Of a stretch of 64,000 nt of DNA, positions 1-6,510 are shown piece after piece. Numbering within the stretch: the stretch's first letter is position 1; every line of letters starts with the position of its first letter. The notes under the pieces were generated by a model. It did not search any database, was not told the origin of the DNA, and saw only the letters and a list, made by a program, of their open reading frames with translations. Made by a program: the position numbers and the translations under genes. Source of the DNA: Onthophagus taurus (lineage: Eukaryota; Arthropoda; Insecta; Coleoptera; Scarabaeidae); contig NC_091973.1 of NCBI RefSeq assembly GCF_036711975.1, positions 10,974,001-11,038,000 on the forward strand. Direction: 5' to 3'.

Positions 1-211
1 CCCCTTCAGTCACAGGCGATAACAAGGAGAAGACCTAAACGACCTCGCATTCCCAGACAGTTGACCGGACAAATACCTGTTCACTAACCCGTACTTAAAG
101 GTAGTGGAAAGTGGGTTACTCCTCACTCCGTGTACAGCAGTCGCTGAGTGATATAGTAGTGTACAAAAGACGATAATTCCTTAAAAAGTGTGTTTACGAT
201 AATAACAGATT

Positions 212-565
212 TTGTTAAAAACTGTGTTTTTCCGACCACGAAGAAATCGCTTTCTGCTAGAAAACCATTTGAAAAGTAAGTTACATCAATACAATTTTTA
301 TCGGTTTTCTTCATGTATGTTTGTGATGATTTCAGGTATTAATTGTTATACGCTGAGAAAAGTGGTTCTTCAGCGCATTGCAAACCTGTCAGACGTGATA
401 GAAAACCATTTGAAAAGTAAGTTACATCAATACAATTTTTATCGGTTTTCTTCATGTATGTTTGTGATGATTTCAGACATTAATTGTTATACGCTGAGAA
501 AAGTGGTTCTTCAGCGCATTGCAAACTTGTCAGACGTGAGCGAACGTATAATTTTAATAAAATAA
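212..565 (+). CDS. Possible 117-aa ORF made of two 47-aa repeats
   Basis: An ATG-initiated ORF runs through a 141-bp tandem duplication. Because 141 is a multiple of 3 it reads two nearly identical 47-residue units. No known domain is recognised. The same DNA carries two good 5' splice sites (GTAAGTTAC at 276 and 417) and two acceptors (TTTCAG ending 335 and 476), so it may be duplicated exon-intron leader sequence rather than a protein. Both the 60-bp intron and the 81-bp exon lengths are multiples of 3, which alone can explain the open frame. Treat as doubtful. Confidence 0.2.
   Translation: MLKTVFFRPRRNRFLLENHLKSKLHQYNFYRFSSCMFVMISGINCYTLRKVVLQRIANLSDVIENHLKSKLHQYNFYRFSSCMFVMISDINCYTLRKVVLQRIANLSDVSERIILIK
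276..335 (+). other. Candidate 60-bp intron, copy 1
   Basis: Donor AAAA|GTAAGTTAC and acceptor TGATTTCAG|G enclose 60 bp with a pyrimidine-rich stretch (TTTTTATCGGTTTTCTTC). The length matches the intron between the zinc-finger and polymerase exons elsewhere in this element. No transcript evidence is available here. Confidence 0.5.
417..476 (+). other. Candidate 60-bp intron, copy 2
   Basis: Same donor and acceptor as copy 1, displaced by exactly 141 bp. The exon between the two candidate introns (336-416) is 81 bp. A further donor-like GTGAGC occurs at about 536, which could join the leader to sequence just before the ATG at 612. Confidence 0.5.
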
Positions 566-611
566 TCCAAATTTTTTGTAACCCTTTTGATTCCTTGAAG
601 TCTTTCCCATT

Positions 612-1769
612 ATGCTTCACTTAATTGGTAACAGCCACGCTCGTGCAAGCGATAATACCGATGGTATGACCGACCCACTGGTTGCCGTGCTGCCACGCAA
701 TAACGACAGTACGAATGTTGTTGAGTCAAGCCTACCGTCGTTACCATTATATTGCAGCGGCAACTTTGACGGTTTGAGTCGTACCATGCAGGATTTCACT
801 ACAGACCCACCACTGTACGAGCAAATAATGAATGAGCTCCGGTCACAGCCAGGGAACGACAATGGTGCGATTGTTACCACCAGTCCAACCTTGTCGTCCT
901 ACGGCTTAACTCGCATCAGTATGGAGATACGAGAAGAAGGAACATATCAGGAAGTTGTTGTGCCACCTGAACCTGCTACCAATCAGACCGACGTGGTACA
1001 ACCACTTCCAGATATTGTACATACGGATGTCACAAGTCAAGCACCTGCTGAAAACCAGGTGCTTGCGGCACCGTCTGTACCAGCGACGGAAGACGTATCC
1101 CAACCCTCCGATAGGATATGTGTTTCGCCTGTCTTCTCGAGTGGACCCATACGGTACACATCCCGCCGTATAAAAAAACGCGTCAACTTGTTGTCAAGGG
1201 GTTGCGTGAAACAAACTACCCGCCCAAACCCTTCTCCTGCTTCACAAGACTCCTGTAGATTGCTGCGCAACGCATTAGCCAAACCTCCCCGTAACACACG
1301 AAGAGTACCTACACTCGCTACAGTAACCAGACCTGCAACGGTGGTTACATCTCCACCAGAGGTGACCATCGACATCCGTGACAGCCCGCCAACTATCACA
1401 ACTATCCCACCACAAAATGTGGTGTTCCCACCACCTTTACCTATCCCTACTATCCCGCAGAGGCAAAATCTTCCAGCTGTAAATACCGCACATCCCGACC
1501 CATGGGTTGATGCGTTTCTGCATTCAACAACCAACTTGGCAAGCAGTCTTTTGTCCCAAGAGGATTTTTTCATCTTGGGCTTGAAACCTCAATTGCAAAC
1601 CAAAGTGACGACTTTGGAACATCATAAGCGCCACTTCGTGAACGCGTTGAATGCAGTAAACCAGAATCCCACCGTCTGCTTTGCTGCTTCTTCAAACATC
1701 CTTAACATGTACAACACCAAAATTAACCTGTATAAGTCCCTTCTCAGGCTGCTGCCTGACAACGGTTAA
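612..1769 (+). CDS. Unknown 385-aa low-complexity protein, first gene of element 1
   Basis: I do not recognise this protein. The N-terminal ~190 residues are polar and rich in Ser, Thr, Pro and Val. A basic patch (about 195-240: RRIKKR and several Arg/Lys) is followed by a Pro/Thr-rich linker (about 250-300). The C-terminal ~85 residues are hydrophobic and probably helical. There is no signal peptide or membrane segment. It holds the same outermost position as the 325-aa gene of element 2 (61948-62925), which also has a polar N-terminus, basic middle and helical C-terminus, but I see no convincing residue-level similarity; they may be fast-evolving counterparts. The start is the first ATG after the leader. 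Antisense ORFs here are shadows. Confidence 0.6.
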   Translation: MLHLIGNSHARASDNTDGMTDPLVAVLPRNNDSTNVVESSLPSLPLYCSGNFDGLSRTMQDFTTDPPLYEQIMNELRSQPGNDNGAIVTTSPTLSSYGLTRISMEIREEGTYQEVVVPPEPATNQTDVVQPLPDIVHTDVTSQAPAENQVLAAPSVPATEDVSQPSDRICVSPVFSSGPIRYTSRRIKKRVNLLSRGCVKQTTRPNPSPASQDSCRLLRNALAKPPRNTRRVPTLATVTRPATVVTSPPEVTIDIRDSPPTITTIPPQNVVFPPPLPIPTIPQRQNLPAVNTAHPDPWVDAFLHSTTNLASSLLSQEDFFILGLKPQLQTKVTTLEHHKRHFVNALNAVNQNPTVCFAASSNILNMYNTKINLYKSLLRLLPDNG

Positions 1770-1838
1770 TAGCGTTTTTTTTTTGAAGCTCGTTCAGTTT
1801 TTTTGTCTCTTGCAGTGTTAACGTTGCAGGAGTTGGCT

Positions 1839-2399
1839 ATGGAGAGCGTTAATTCGACGATTTCCCGTAAAGACCGTACGTTGCGGTTAGTAGATGTTTT
1901 ACCAAAGACTCTACTACTAAACGTAATGTACAGCTGGGACATATGCTTCTGGCGTCGAATATCCCGAAAGGGCGATCGAATCAATCTTGGGGAGGTTTGC
2001 TTCCCCACCGTGGAACGCTTTGGAAAGAAAATGTCGCAAGGCACCGTACATAAGTTGTTCCACGGTTCTCCGGTTGATTGGAGTTCAACTTTCGGAGTGG
2101 GTCTTCAGTATCAAGCAAGGTATGTTTTTTATGAATCACATTTGGGCAACCTTTGCTATCGTTGTCGACGCCGCCTACACCATATTAGTATAACGAACGT
2201 TTTACAACTGGATTGTCGTGTGAAATTGCGCTCGAAAATAAAGTATGCATCTTCTGAACGATTGCAGACTATTATTTTAAATAAAAAATATTGGTGTGCG
2301 ATGTGTTGTCGTGTGTCTTTGTTTCGAGTCTGTTTTAAACCACAACTTGAGGAGGATCAAAGTACTGAGGAATTGTCGGAGGGATGTCTCAGCAACTAA
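1839..2399 (+). CDS. Unknown ~186-aa cysteine-rich, possibly zinc-binding protein
   Basis: The open frame extends upstream of 1839, but the first ATG is at 1839, preceded by a pyrimidine tract and CAG sites at about 1815 and 1828 that could serve as splice acceptors. The protein is basic. It contains CYRC (about residues 124-127), then about 40 residues later CAMCC, a spacing compatible with a four-cysteine zinc ribbon or treble clef. Family unknown. Element 2 has no counterpart between its ATPase and its 325-aa gene, so this is specific to element 1. The stop lies in front of a 640-bp gene-free region with several AATAAA signals. Confidence 0.5.
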   Translation: MESVNSTISRKDRTLRLVDVLPKTLLLNVMYSWDICFWRRISRKGDRINLGEVCFPTVERFGKKMSQGTVHKLFHGSPVDWSSTFGVGLQYQARYVFYESHLGNLCYRCRRRLHHISITNVLQLDCRVKLRSKIKYASSERLQTIILNKKYWCAMCCRVSLFRVCFKPQLEEDQSTEELSEGCLSN

Positions 2400-2503
2400 T
2401 ATGTTGTAGGTGGTTTTTTCAAATTTGTACACCATCCTTGTATGATACTGAAAATCGTTCGAATTGATGATATGACAACAAGTTCGCTTCCTTTTCACCT
2501 TTT

Positions 2504-2647
2504 CCGCTCCCATGCTTTTGTTTATATGTATTATTAATTATTTATTTGAATATTTACCGTATCTACTTATTGTTACCGCTCCCATGCTTTTGTTAATATG
2601 TATTATTAATTACTTATTTGAATATTTACCGTATCTACTTATTGTTA
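2504..2647. repeat. Tandem duplication, 2 x 72 bp
   Basis: CCGCTCCCATGCTTTTGTT begins at 2504 and again at 2576; the following ~50 bp (ATATGTATTATTAATTA, then ATTTGAATATTTACCG) are nearly identical. Confidence 0.9.
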
Positions 2648-2767
2648 ATTTAATACTAAGTAGTGTAAATTGTACTGTGACTTACACTGCTTTATTTTGT
2701 TTAATCACATAACATCTGTATGTGAATAACCCACTGGTGGTTCTACTACATCAACCATACAGATACT

Positions 2768-2990
2768 TTTGAAATCATGATAATAAATAATTTTGTAAAT
2801 TTATGTATACCACGTCTTATTGTAAAATAAATATTGTGTAATATTACGCACGCTTTAAATAACTTTCAAACTCAATGTTAACAGTTTATATAGTTAAAGT
2901 GTTGTAAACCATTATTTTGAAACAATGATAATAAATAATCTGCTGAAATTTTTTGTATGCTACTTTTTATGATAAAATAAACATTGTTTT
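2768..2990. repeat. Diverged direct repeats about 150 bp apart with AATAAA signals
   Basis: GAAATCATGATAATAAATAAT near 2771 matches GAAACAATGATAATAAATAAT near 2919, and the downstream ends (GTAAAATAAATATTGT and GATAAAATAAACATTGT) also match. Each unit carries two AATAAA-type hexamers. Confidence 0.7.
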
Positions 2991-3042
2991 CTACTACGAC
3001 TTCATTTCTTGTTAATCTCCCGTTCAAGTATCACCCGTCAGC

Positions 3043-3744
3043 ATGGTTGAAGACGTTAAGTTTGTTAGCCAACCTTTAACACTACCAATCTGTAATCTTC
3101 ATAACGACTTCGCTGCAAATAAATTTAAACGACATAGCGAATTATTTGGTGGGGAATGTAAACGTGGTTTGATAATTGGTTCTTCGGGTGCCGGAAAAAC
3201 AAACGTAATGTTAACTTTATTGACAGCTCTCAACGGGTTGCGCTTTTTGAATGTATATTTGTGCTCTAATTCACTCTACCAAATCAAATACGAATTTCTA
3301 CGACAATTACTTAAACCTATCCGCTCTTGCGGCTATTATGAATACTCAGATGTCGGACGATTTCTACCACCGTCAAAGGTGAAAGAATATTCAATTATTA
3401 TTTTTGATGATATTGCTCCTACAGAGCAACAGATTATCAAGGAATATTTTTCATACGGTCGTCATAGAAACGTTGATACTTTTTTACTCGCTCAAAGTTA
3501 TAGCGCCATTTCCAAGCAGCTTTTACGTGACAATTGCAACCTTTTAGTTTTATTTAAACAAGATCTCACTAACTTGAAACATATTTACAACGATCATTTG
3601 CTAGGGGACATTACGTGGGATGATTTTGTCAGAATTTGTCGAACTTGTTGGGATACACCGCACGGTATATTAGTTATTGATTTAGATTGCGATAAAAATA
3701 ACGGACGCTATCGGAAAGGTTTCGATGAGTACATTATACTGTAA
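3043..3744 (+). CDS. A32-type DNA-packaging ATPase, element 1 (233 aa)
   Basis: A P-loop ATPase of the FtsK/HerA-like A32 group that pumps DNA into capsids in Polintons and NCLDV-type viruses. Walker A is GSSGAGKT (residues 46-53), preceded by LFGGECKRGLIIG. Walker B is IIIFDD (about 118-123). The FFSYGRHRN-type block and LLAQSYS (sensor region) downstream are typical of the group. The length of 233 aa is normal. The 234-aa copy in element 2 is similar along its whole length. It is first in the conserved block ATPase, ~386-aa protein, 135-aa protein, integrase, all on one strand with short gaps. Packaging is family knowledge; no capsid gene is visible to be packaged into. Confidence 0.85.
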   Translation: MVEDVKFVSQPLTLPICNLHNDFAANKFKRHSELFGGECKRGLIIGSSGAGKTNVMLTLLTALNGLRFLNVYLCSNSLYQIKYEFLRQLLKPIRSCGYYEYSDVGRFLPPSKVKEYSIIIFDDIAPTEQQIIKEYFSYGRHRNVDTFLLAQSYSAISKQLLRDNCNLLVLFKQDLTNLKHIYNDHLLGDITWDDFVRICRTCWDTPHGILVIDLDCDKNNGRYRKGFDEYIIL

Positions 3745-3768
3745 AACCATTGACTTTACGACTGCATG

Positions 3769-3775
3769 CTCAGTC
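3769..3775 (+). promoter_or_regulatory. Possible initiator (TCAGTC) for the 386-aa gene
   Basis: The arthropod initiator core TCAGT lies in the 63-bp gap between the ATPase stop and the next ATG. A weak TATA-like TTATACT sits about 35 bp upstream, inside the end of the ATPase gene. Suggestive only. Confidence 0.3.
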
Positions 3776-3807
3776 TCTGTGCGATCATTACACTATCACG
3801 TTGAACT

Positions 3808-4968
3808 ATGAATCGTAATGTTGCACAACAGTTAATAGCTGCGCGAGAAGATGTTAAACATAAAATACGCACTTTGAAAGGAGATATAAAACAGAAGCAG
3901 TCCATTGCCGAAGCTCAACTCGCTCCACTGAGAGAACCTCTGACAGATATTTCCAAAAAATTACAAACTGTCAATTTATTAGCGCTCGACAATAAATTCG
4001 GGATAAAACGTGATTTATTTACCCCGAAAAAGGAGCAGTCACCAGATATCTCAGCCTTACTGGCTGACTTGCAGAAACCTTCTAAAGGACTTAAACTGGA
4101 AACTCCTAGAGTGAAACCTAAACGTAGAGTTACGTCAACACCCATTAAACCGGGAGCTAGCATGGATGTTTCACCGGAACTCGCACGGAGTCCGCAATTT
4201 CTCAGCGACGAAGAGGTGTTCGAGGGTCGAGATACTACACCTGAGGTTTCTGTTCGTGAGTCAGACACATCTTTAGATGTCTACGAGCGGGACGCTAGGG
4301 AGCAGTTGGCGCGCATGAAAGAGAATATGGAGGGAATGATGGAACAAACAGTTATTCGAGAAGCTTTAGGACAGCTGGACCCCTTACCACGTACCTATGT
4401 TACGGGTTTAACAGTAGATGTAAATAACGAGTTCGATCAAACTTACGGTGTTCGTGCACTTACCGATGGATTGTATATCGCAAATCAACCAATAACGTTT
4501 GACGGGAAAAACATTTTGGTGGGTGAATTTACGTATACAGGAACACCGGGGTTATACGAGTTGTTATTCAAAAATAAACCGGGTAAATTTACTTTACCAG
4601 ATGCGAGAAATTACAAAGATATCTTACAACGTTCGAATGTACATAAAAGAGATTATGACGCTTCAAAAAGTATCATAACTGATGATGAAAATGAAAAGTT
4701 TGTGAACATAATCAAACCAATTTCCTTGGGTCAAAGACCACATGTGTACTGGGCTCGATATTGGCCAAAACCTAAAACTGGATCAGGTCACTTAAATAAG
4801 TTGTTAGTACCTGCTGCAATTAAAGAGTACGAATACTGGGACGACGTGAACGAATTAGTTGATCGGTTGCGTTTACTACTTGCTTCCGAAGCAGCAGGTC
4901 ATACTGCTCATCATAACGAAATTATATCCCTCATAGAGGAATTACGGGAAGCGCAAGTCATTCGTTAA
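3808..4968 (+). CDS. Conserved 386-aa Polinton-associated protein of unknown function, element 1
   Basis: The N-terminal ~45 residues are charged and helical (LIAAREDVKHKIRTLK...), likely a coiled coil. A variable Ser/Pro/acidic linker follows (about 70-170). The conserved C-terminal half (about 185-386) starts at DPLPRTYV and ends in a helical tail with VDRLRLLLASEAAGHTAHHNE. Conserved tryptophan-rich motifs HVYWARYWPKP and YEYWDD occur near 305-345. From memory this C-terminal region is what arthropod databases call DUF8207; I could not verify that. The 387-aa protein of element 2 matches in length, order and motifs. Function unknown; its position between ATPase and integrase suggests a virion or DNA-binding role (inference). 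Confidence 0.8.
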   Translation: MNRNVAQQLIAAREDVKHKIRTLKGDIKQKQSIAEAQLAPLREPLTDISKKLQTVNLLALDNKFGIKRDLFTPKKEQSPDISALLADLQKPSKGLKLETPRVKPKRRVTSTPIKPGASMDVSPELARSPQFLSDEEVFEGRDTTPEVSVRESDTSLDVYERDAREQLARMKENMEGMMEQTVIREALGQLDPLPRTYVTGLTVDVNNEFDQTYGVRALTDGLYIANQPITFDGKNILVGEFTYTGTPGLYELLFKNKPGKFTLPDARNYKDILQRSNVHKRDYDASKSIITDDENEKFVNIIKPISLGQRPHVYWARYWPKPKTGSGHLNKLLVPAAIKEYEYWDDVNELVDRLRLLLASEAAGHTAHHNEIISLIEELREAQVIR

Positions 4969-4971
4969 GGG

Positions 4972-4979
4972 TATATAAA
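4972..4979 (+). promoter_or_regulatory. TATA box (TATATAAA) for the 135-aa gene
   Basis: TATATAAA lies in the 46-bp gap after the 386-aa gene. An initiator-like TTCAGA follows about 30 bp downstream at 5002, and the ATG is at 5015. The spacing suits a metazoan core promoter, so this gene may be transcribed separately with an extremely short leader. Confidence 0.55.
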
Positions 4980-5014
4980 CTTTTTTCTGTTTCTGTGACG
5001 CTTCAGAAGCCAAT

Positions 5015-5422
5015 ATGCCTTTAAACCGTTTTGGTGAACATGGTTCTACATCTATCGATAAATTTGGTAAGCATGTTCACCACCATGTTATACAGAACCA
5101 CATAGCAAGATCCGAAGTTCTACAACCTTCATCAACATTTATTTTAACTTTACGTGGTGATGGAGATGTTGATCCAAAAACAAAACTTTATAAAATCACA
5201 AACAAAAGTGGAATTACGGATTACATCAATTCTTTCTACGAAGGTATGATAAAAGATGTTGTAAAGTCCGCTCATGTTCAGTTACTTGTTAACGATATCG
5301 TTATTAAGTCGCTCCAGGGAGTCCAACTCAAACGCGGAGATACCATTAAGTGTAAAAATAATGCACCGATAGGAGGACTACCTTTTCTTATAGAGTTGTT
5401 GATTGAAGGGGTTGTAGAGTAA
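5015..5422 (+). CDS. Small conserved protein of unknown function, element 1 (135 aa)
   Basis: Not recognised. It begins with two short related segments, NRFGEHGS and IDKFGKHVHHHV, giving a His-rich N-terminus. The rest alternates hydrophobic and polar residues (probably beta-rich) and ends in FLIELLIEG. The 141-aa protein of element 2 shares the FG.H / IDKFGKHVH.H start and the ELLIE end, so it is a real gene under selection. Its stop codon overlaps the integrase start (TAATG). A small virion, DNA-binding or terminal-protein role would all be guesses. Confidence 0.75.
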   Translation: MPLNRFGEHGSTSIDKFGKHVHHHVIQNHIARSEVLQPSSTFILTLRGDGDVDPKTKLYKITNKSGITDYINSFYEGMIKDVVKSAHVQLLVNDIVIKSLQGVQLKRGDTIKCKNNAPIGGLPFLIELLIEGVVE

Positions 5423-6357
5423 TGGTTAGTGTTAAGCGAGATCTCGTTAACGAACTACATGCACCTGCGAGACGACATTATCGGCGACGCCGCGTTCTGC
5501 TTCACGGACTATTGGATCTTTATCAAGCGGATTTGGTTGAAATGATCCCATATGCGTCGGTCAATAAAGGTTACAAGTATATACTGACTGTTATCAACGC
5601 TTTTTCAAAATACGCATGGGCCTTACCACTCAAAACCAAAACTGGGAAAGAGGTTACTCAAGCTATGAAGGACATTTTGCATAGTAAAAAGAATATTACT
5701 CCTAGCAACTTACAAACCGATAATGGGAAAGAGTTTTACAATAGCGATTTTCAAAAATTAATGGAACAACTTAACATTAATCATTACAGCACCTATTCCA
5801 CTTCAAAAAGCTCGATTATCGAACGGTTTAATAGAACCCTAAAAAATAAAATGTGGAAAGAATTTAGTATGCAAGGAAATTATCGCTGGTTAGACTTACT
5901 ACCCAAATTACTAAAATCTTACAACAACACAATACATCGCACCATTCACATGAAACCTTCAGCTGTTAATCGACGAAATGAATCTGCTCTGTTAAATACT
6001 GTATACAATTCCATTAAAGTTGTCGACCCCAACCACCGTAAATTTAATGTGGGGGAACACGTGCGAATTAGCAAGTACAGACACGCTTTTGCTAAAGGTT
6101 ACCAACCAACTTGGTCCAATGAAATTTTCACCATAGCGACAGTTCAAAATACTAATCCCAGGACTTACCTTATTAAAGATGGTAGAGGAGAACCCATTCT
6201 TGGAGCATTTTACGACGAAGAATTACAACGTGTGAAACACCCGGATGTATTTTTAATTGAAAAAGTTCTTCGTCGAAAAGGAAATAAAGTCCGAGTGAAA
6301 TGGTTGGGAATGGATAGCTCTCATAATTCTTGGATTGCAAAAAAAGATGTATTATAA
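5422..6357 (+). CDS. DDE integrase with C-terminal chromodomain, element 1 (311 aa)
   Basis: Retroviral-type integrase (rve fold) that joins element ends to chromosomal DNA. Catalytic triad: D37 (LYQADLVEM), D100 (LQTDNGKEF), E134 (SSIIERFNR), that is D-62-D-33-E. No N-terminal HHCC zinc domain is present; the protein starts with a short basic stretch (about 14-26). After the core, an SH3-like basic segment (about 205-275) leads to a chromodomain at about 277-311 (VFLIEKVLRRKG...VKWLG...NSWI), which in relatives directs insertion to marked chromatin. The domain layout matches Maverick/Polinton integrases such as C. elegans F54H12.3. All catalytic residues are intact. The start overlaps the previous stop by one base. 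Confidence 0.93.
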   Translation: MVSVKRDLVNELHAPARRHYRRRRVLLHGLLDLYQADLVEMIPYASVNKGYKYILTVINAFSKYAWALPLKTKTGKEVTQAMKDILHSKKNITPSNLQTDNGKEFYNSDFQKLMEQLNINHYSTYSTSKSSIIERFNRTLKNKMWKEFSMQGNYRWLDLLPKLLKSYNNTIHRTIHMKPSAVNRRNESALLNTVYNSIKVVDPNHRKFNVGEHVRISKYRHAFAKGYQPTWSNEIFTIATVQNTNPRTYLIKDGRGEPILGAFYDEELQRVKHPDVFLIEKVLRRKGNKVRVKWLGMDSSHNSWIAKKDVL

Positions 6358-6510
6358 TTTTTACACTAAGAAAATAAAAAACTTTTTTTAATTTCGTTGA
6401 TTTTATTTCAAGTAACCTTTTTAACAACCTACTTTCTACTTTATATACAAGTTTTGTGATACAAGCAAGTATTTTTTTTTTTTTTTACAAATTAACTGAT
6501 CGCAATTTAA
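6358..6510. terminator. Convergent 3' ends of integrase and polymerase genes
   Basis: A 153-bp intergenic stretch between converging genes. AATAAA on the plus strand at 6373-6378 suits the integrase transcript. TTTATT at 6402-6407 is AATAAA on the minus strand for the polymerase transcript. A 15-T run lies at about 6472-6486. Confidence 0.6.

Larger units (their letters stand above)
260..541 (+). repeat. Tandem duplication, 2 x 141 bp
   Basis: The block starting GAAAACCATTTGAAAAGTAAG at 260 recurs at 401 with only a few substitutions (for example CAGGTATT versus CAGACATT after the acceptor). Each unit contains one complete potential intron plus an exon segment. Confidence 0.9.
1..611 (+). 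other. Outer leader region of element 1
   Basis: No recognisable conserved gene. The region precedes the first long ORF of element 1 and holds a 141-bp tandem duplication with splice-like signals (separate entries). Bases 1-200 are unique sequence with no terminal repeat that I can match to the right end of the window, so the true outer terminus of element 1 is probably upstream of base 1. Confidence 0.5.
2400..3042. other. AT-rich gene-free region with two repeat pairs
   Basis: No gene is supported. The stretch contains a 72-bp tandem duplication (2504-2647), a diverged direct-repeat pair (2768-2838 and 2918-2990) and several AATAAA hexamers that could polyadenylate the upstream genes. The ATPase promoter must lie in the last part; no clear TATA box is visible there. 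Confidence 0.6.

Noticed and set aside
1037..1573. 178-aa minus-strand ORF opposite the 385-aa gene
   Set aside because: Antisense shadow, Gly/Val-rich because the sense strand codes Pro/Thr-rich sequence.
612..1769. Calling the 385-aa and 325-aa outer proteins homologous, or calling either a capsid protein
   Set aside because: Only position and composition agree; I see no shared motifs and no jelly-roll-like pattern.
1803..1838. N-terminal extension of the cysteine-rich gene from 1803
   Set aside because: The upstream part has no ATG (it would start at TTG) and looks like a pyrimidine tract with acceptor sites, so the ATG at 1839 was used.
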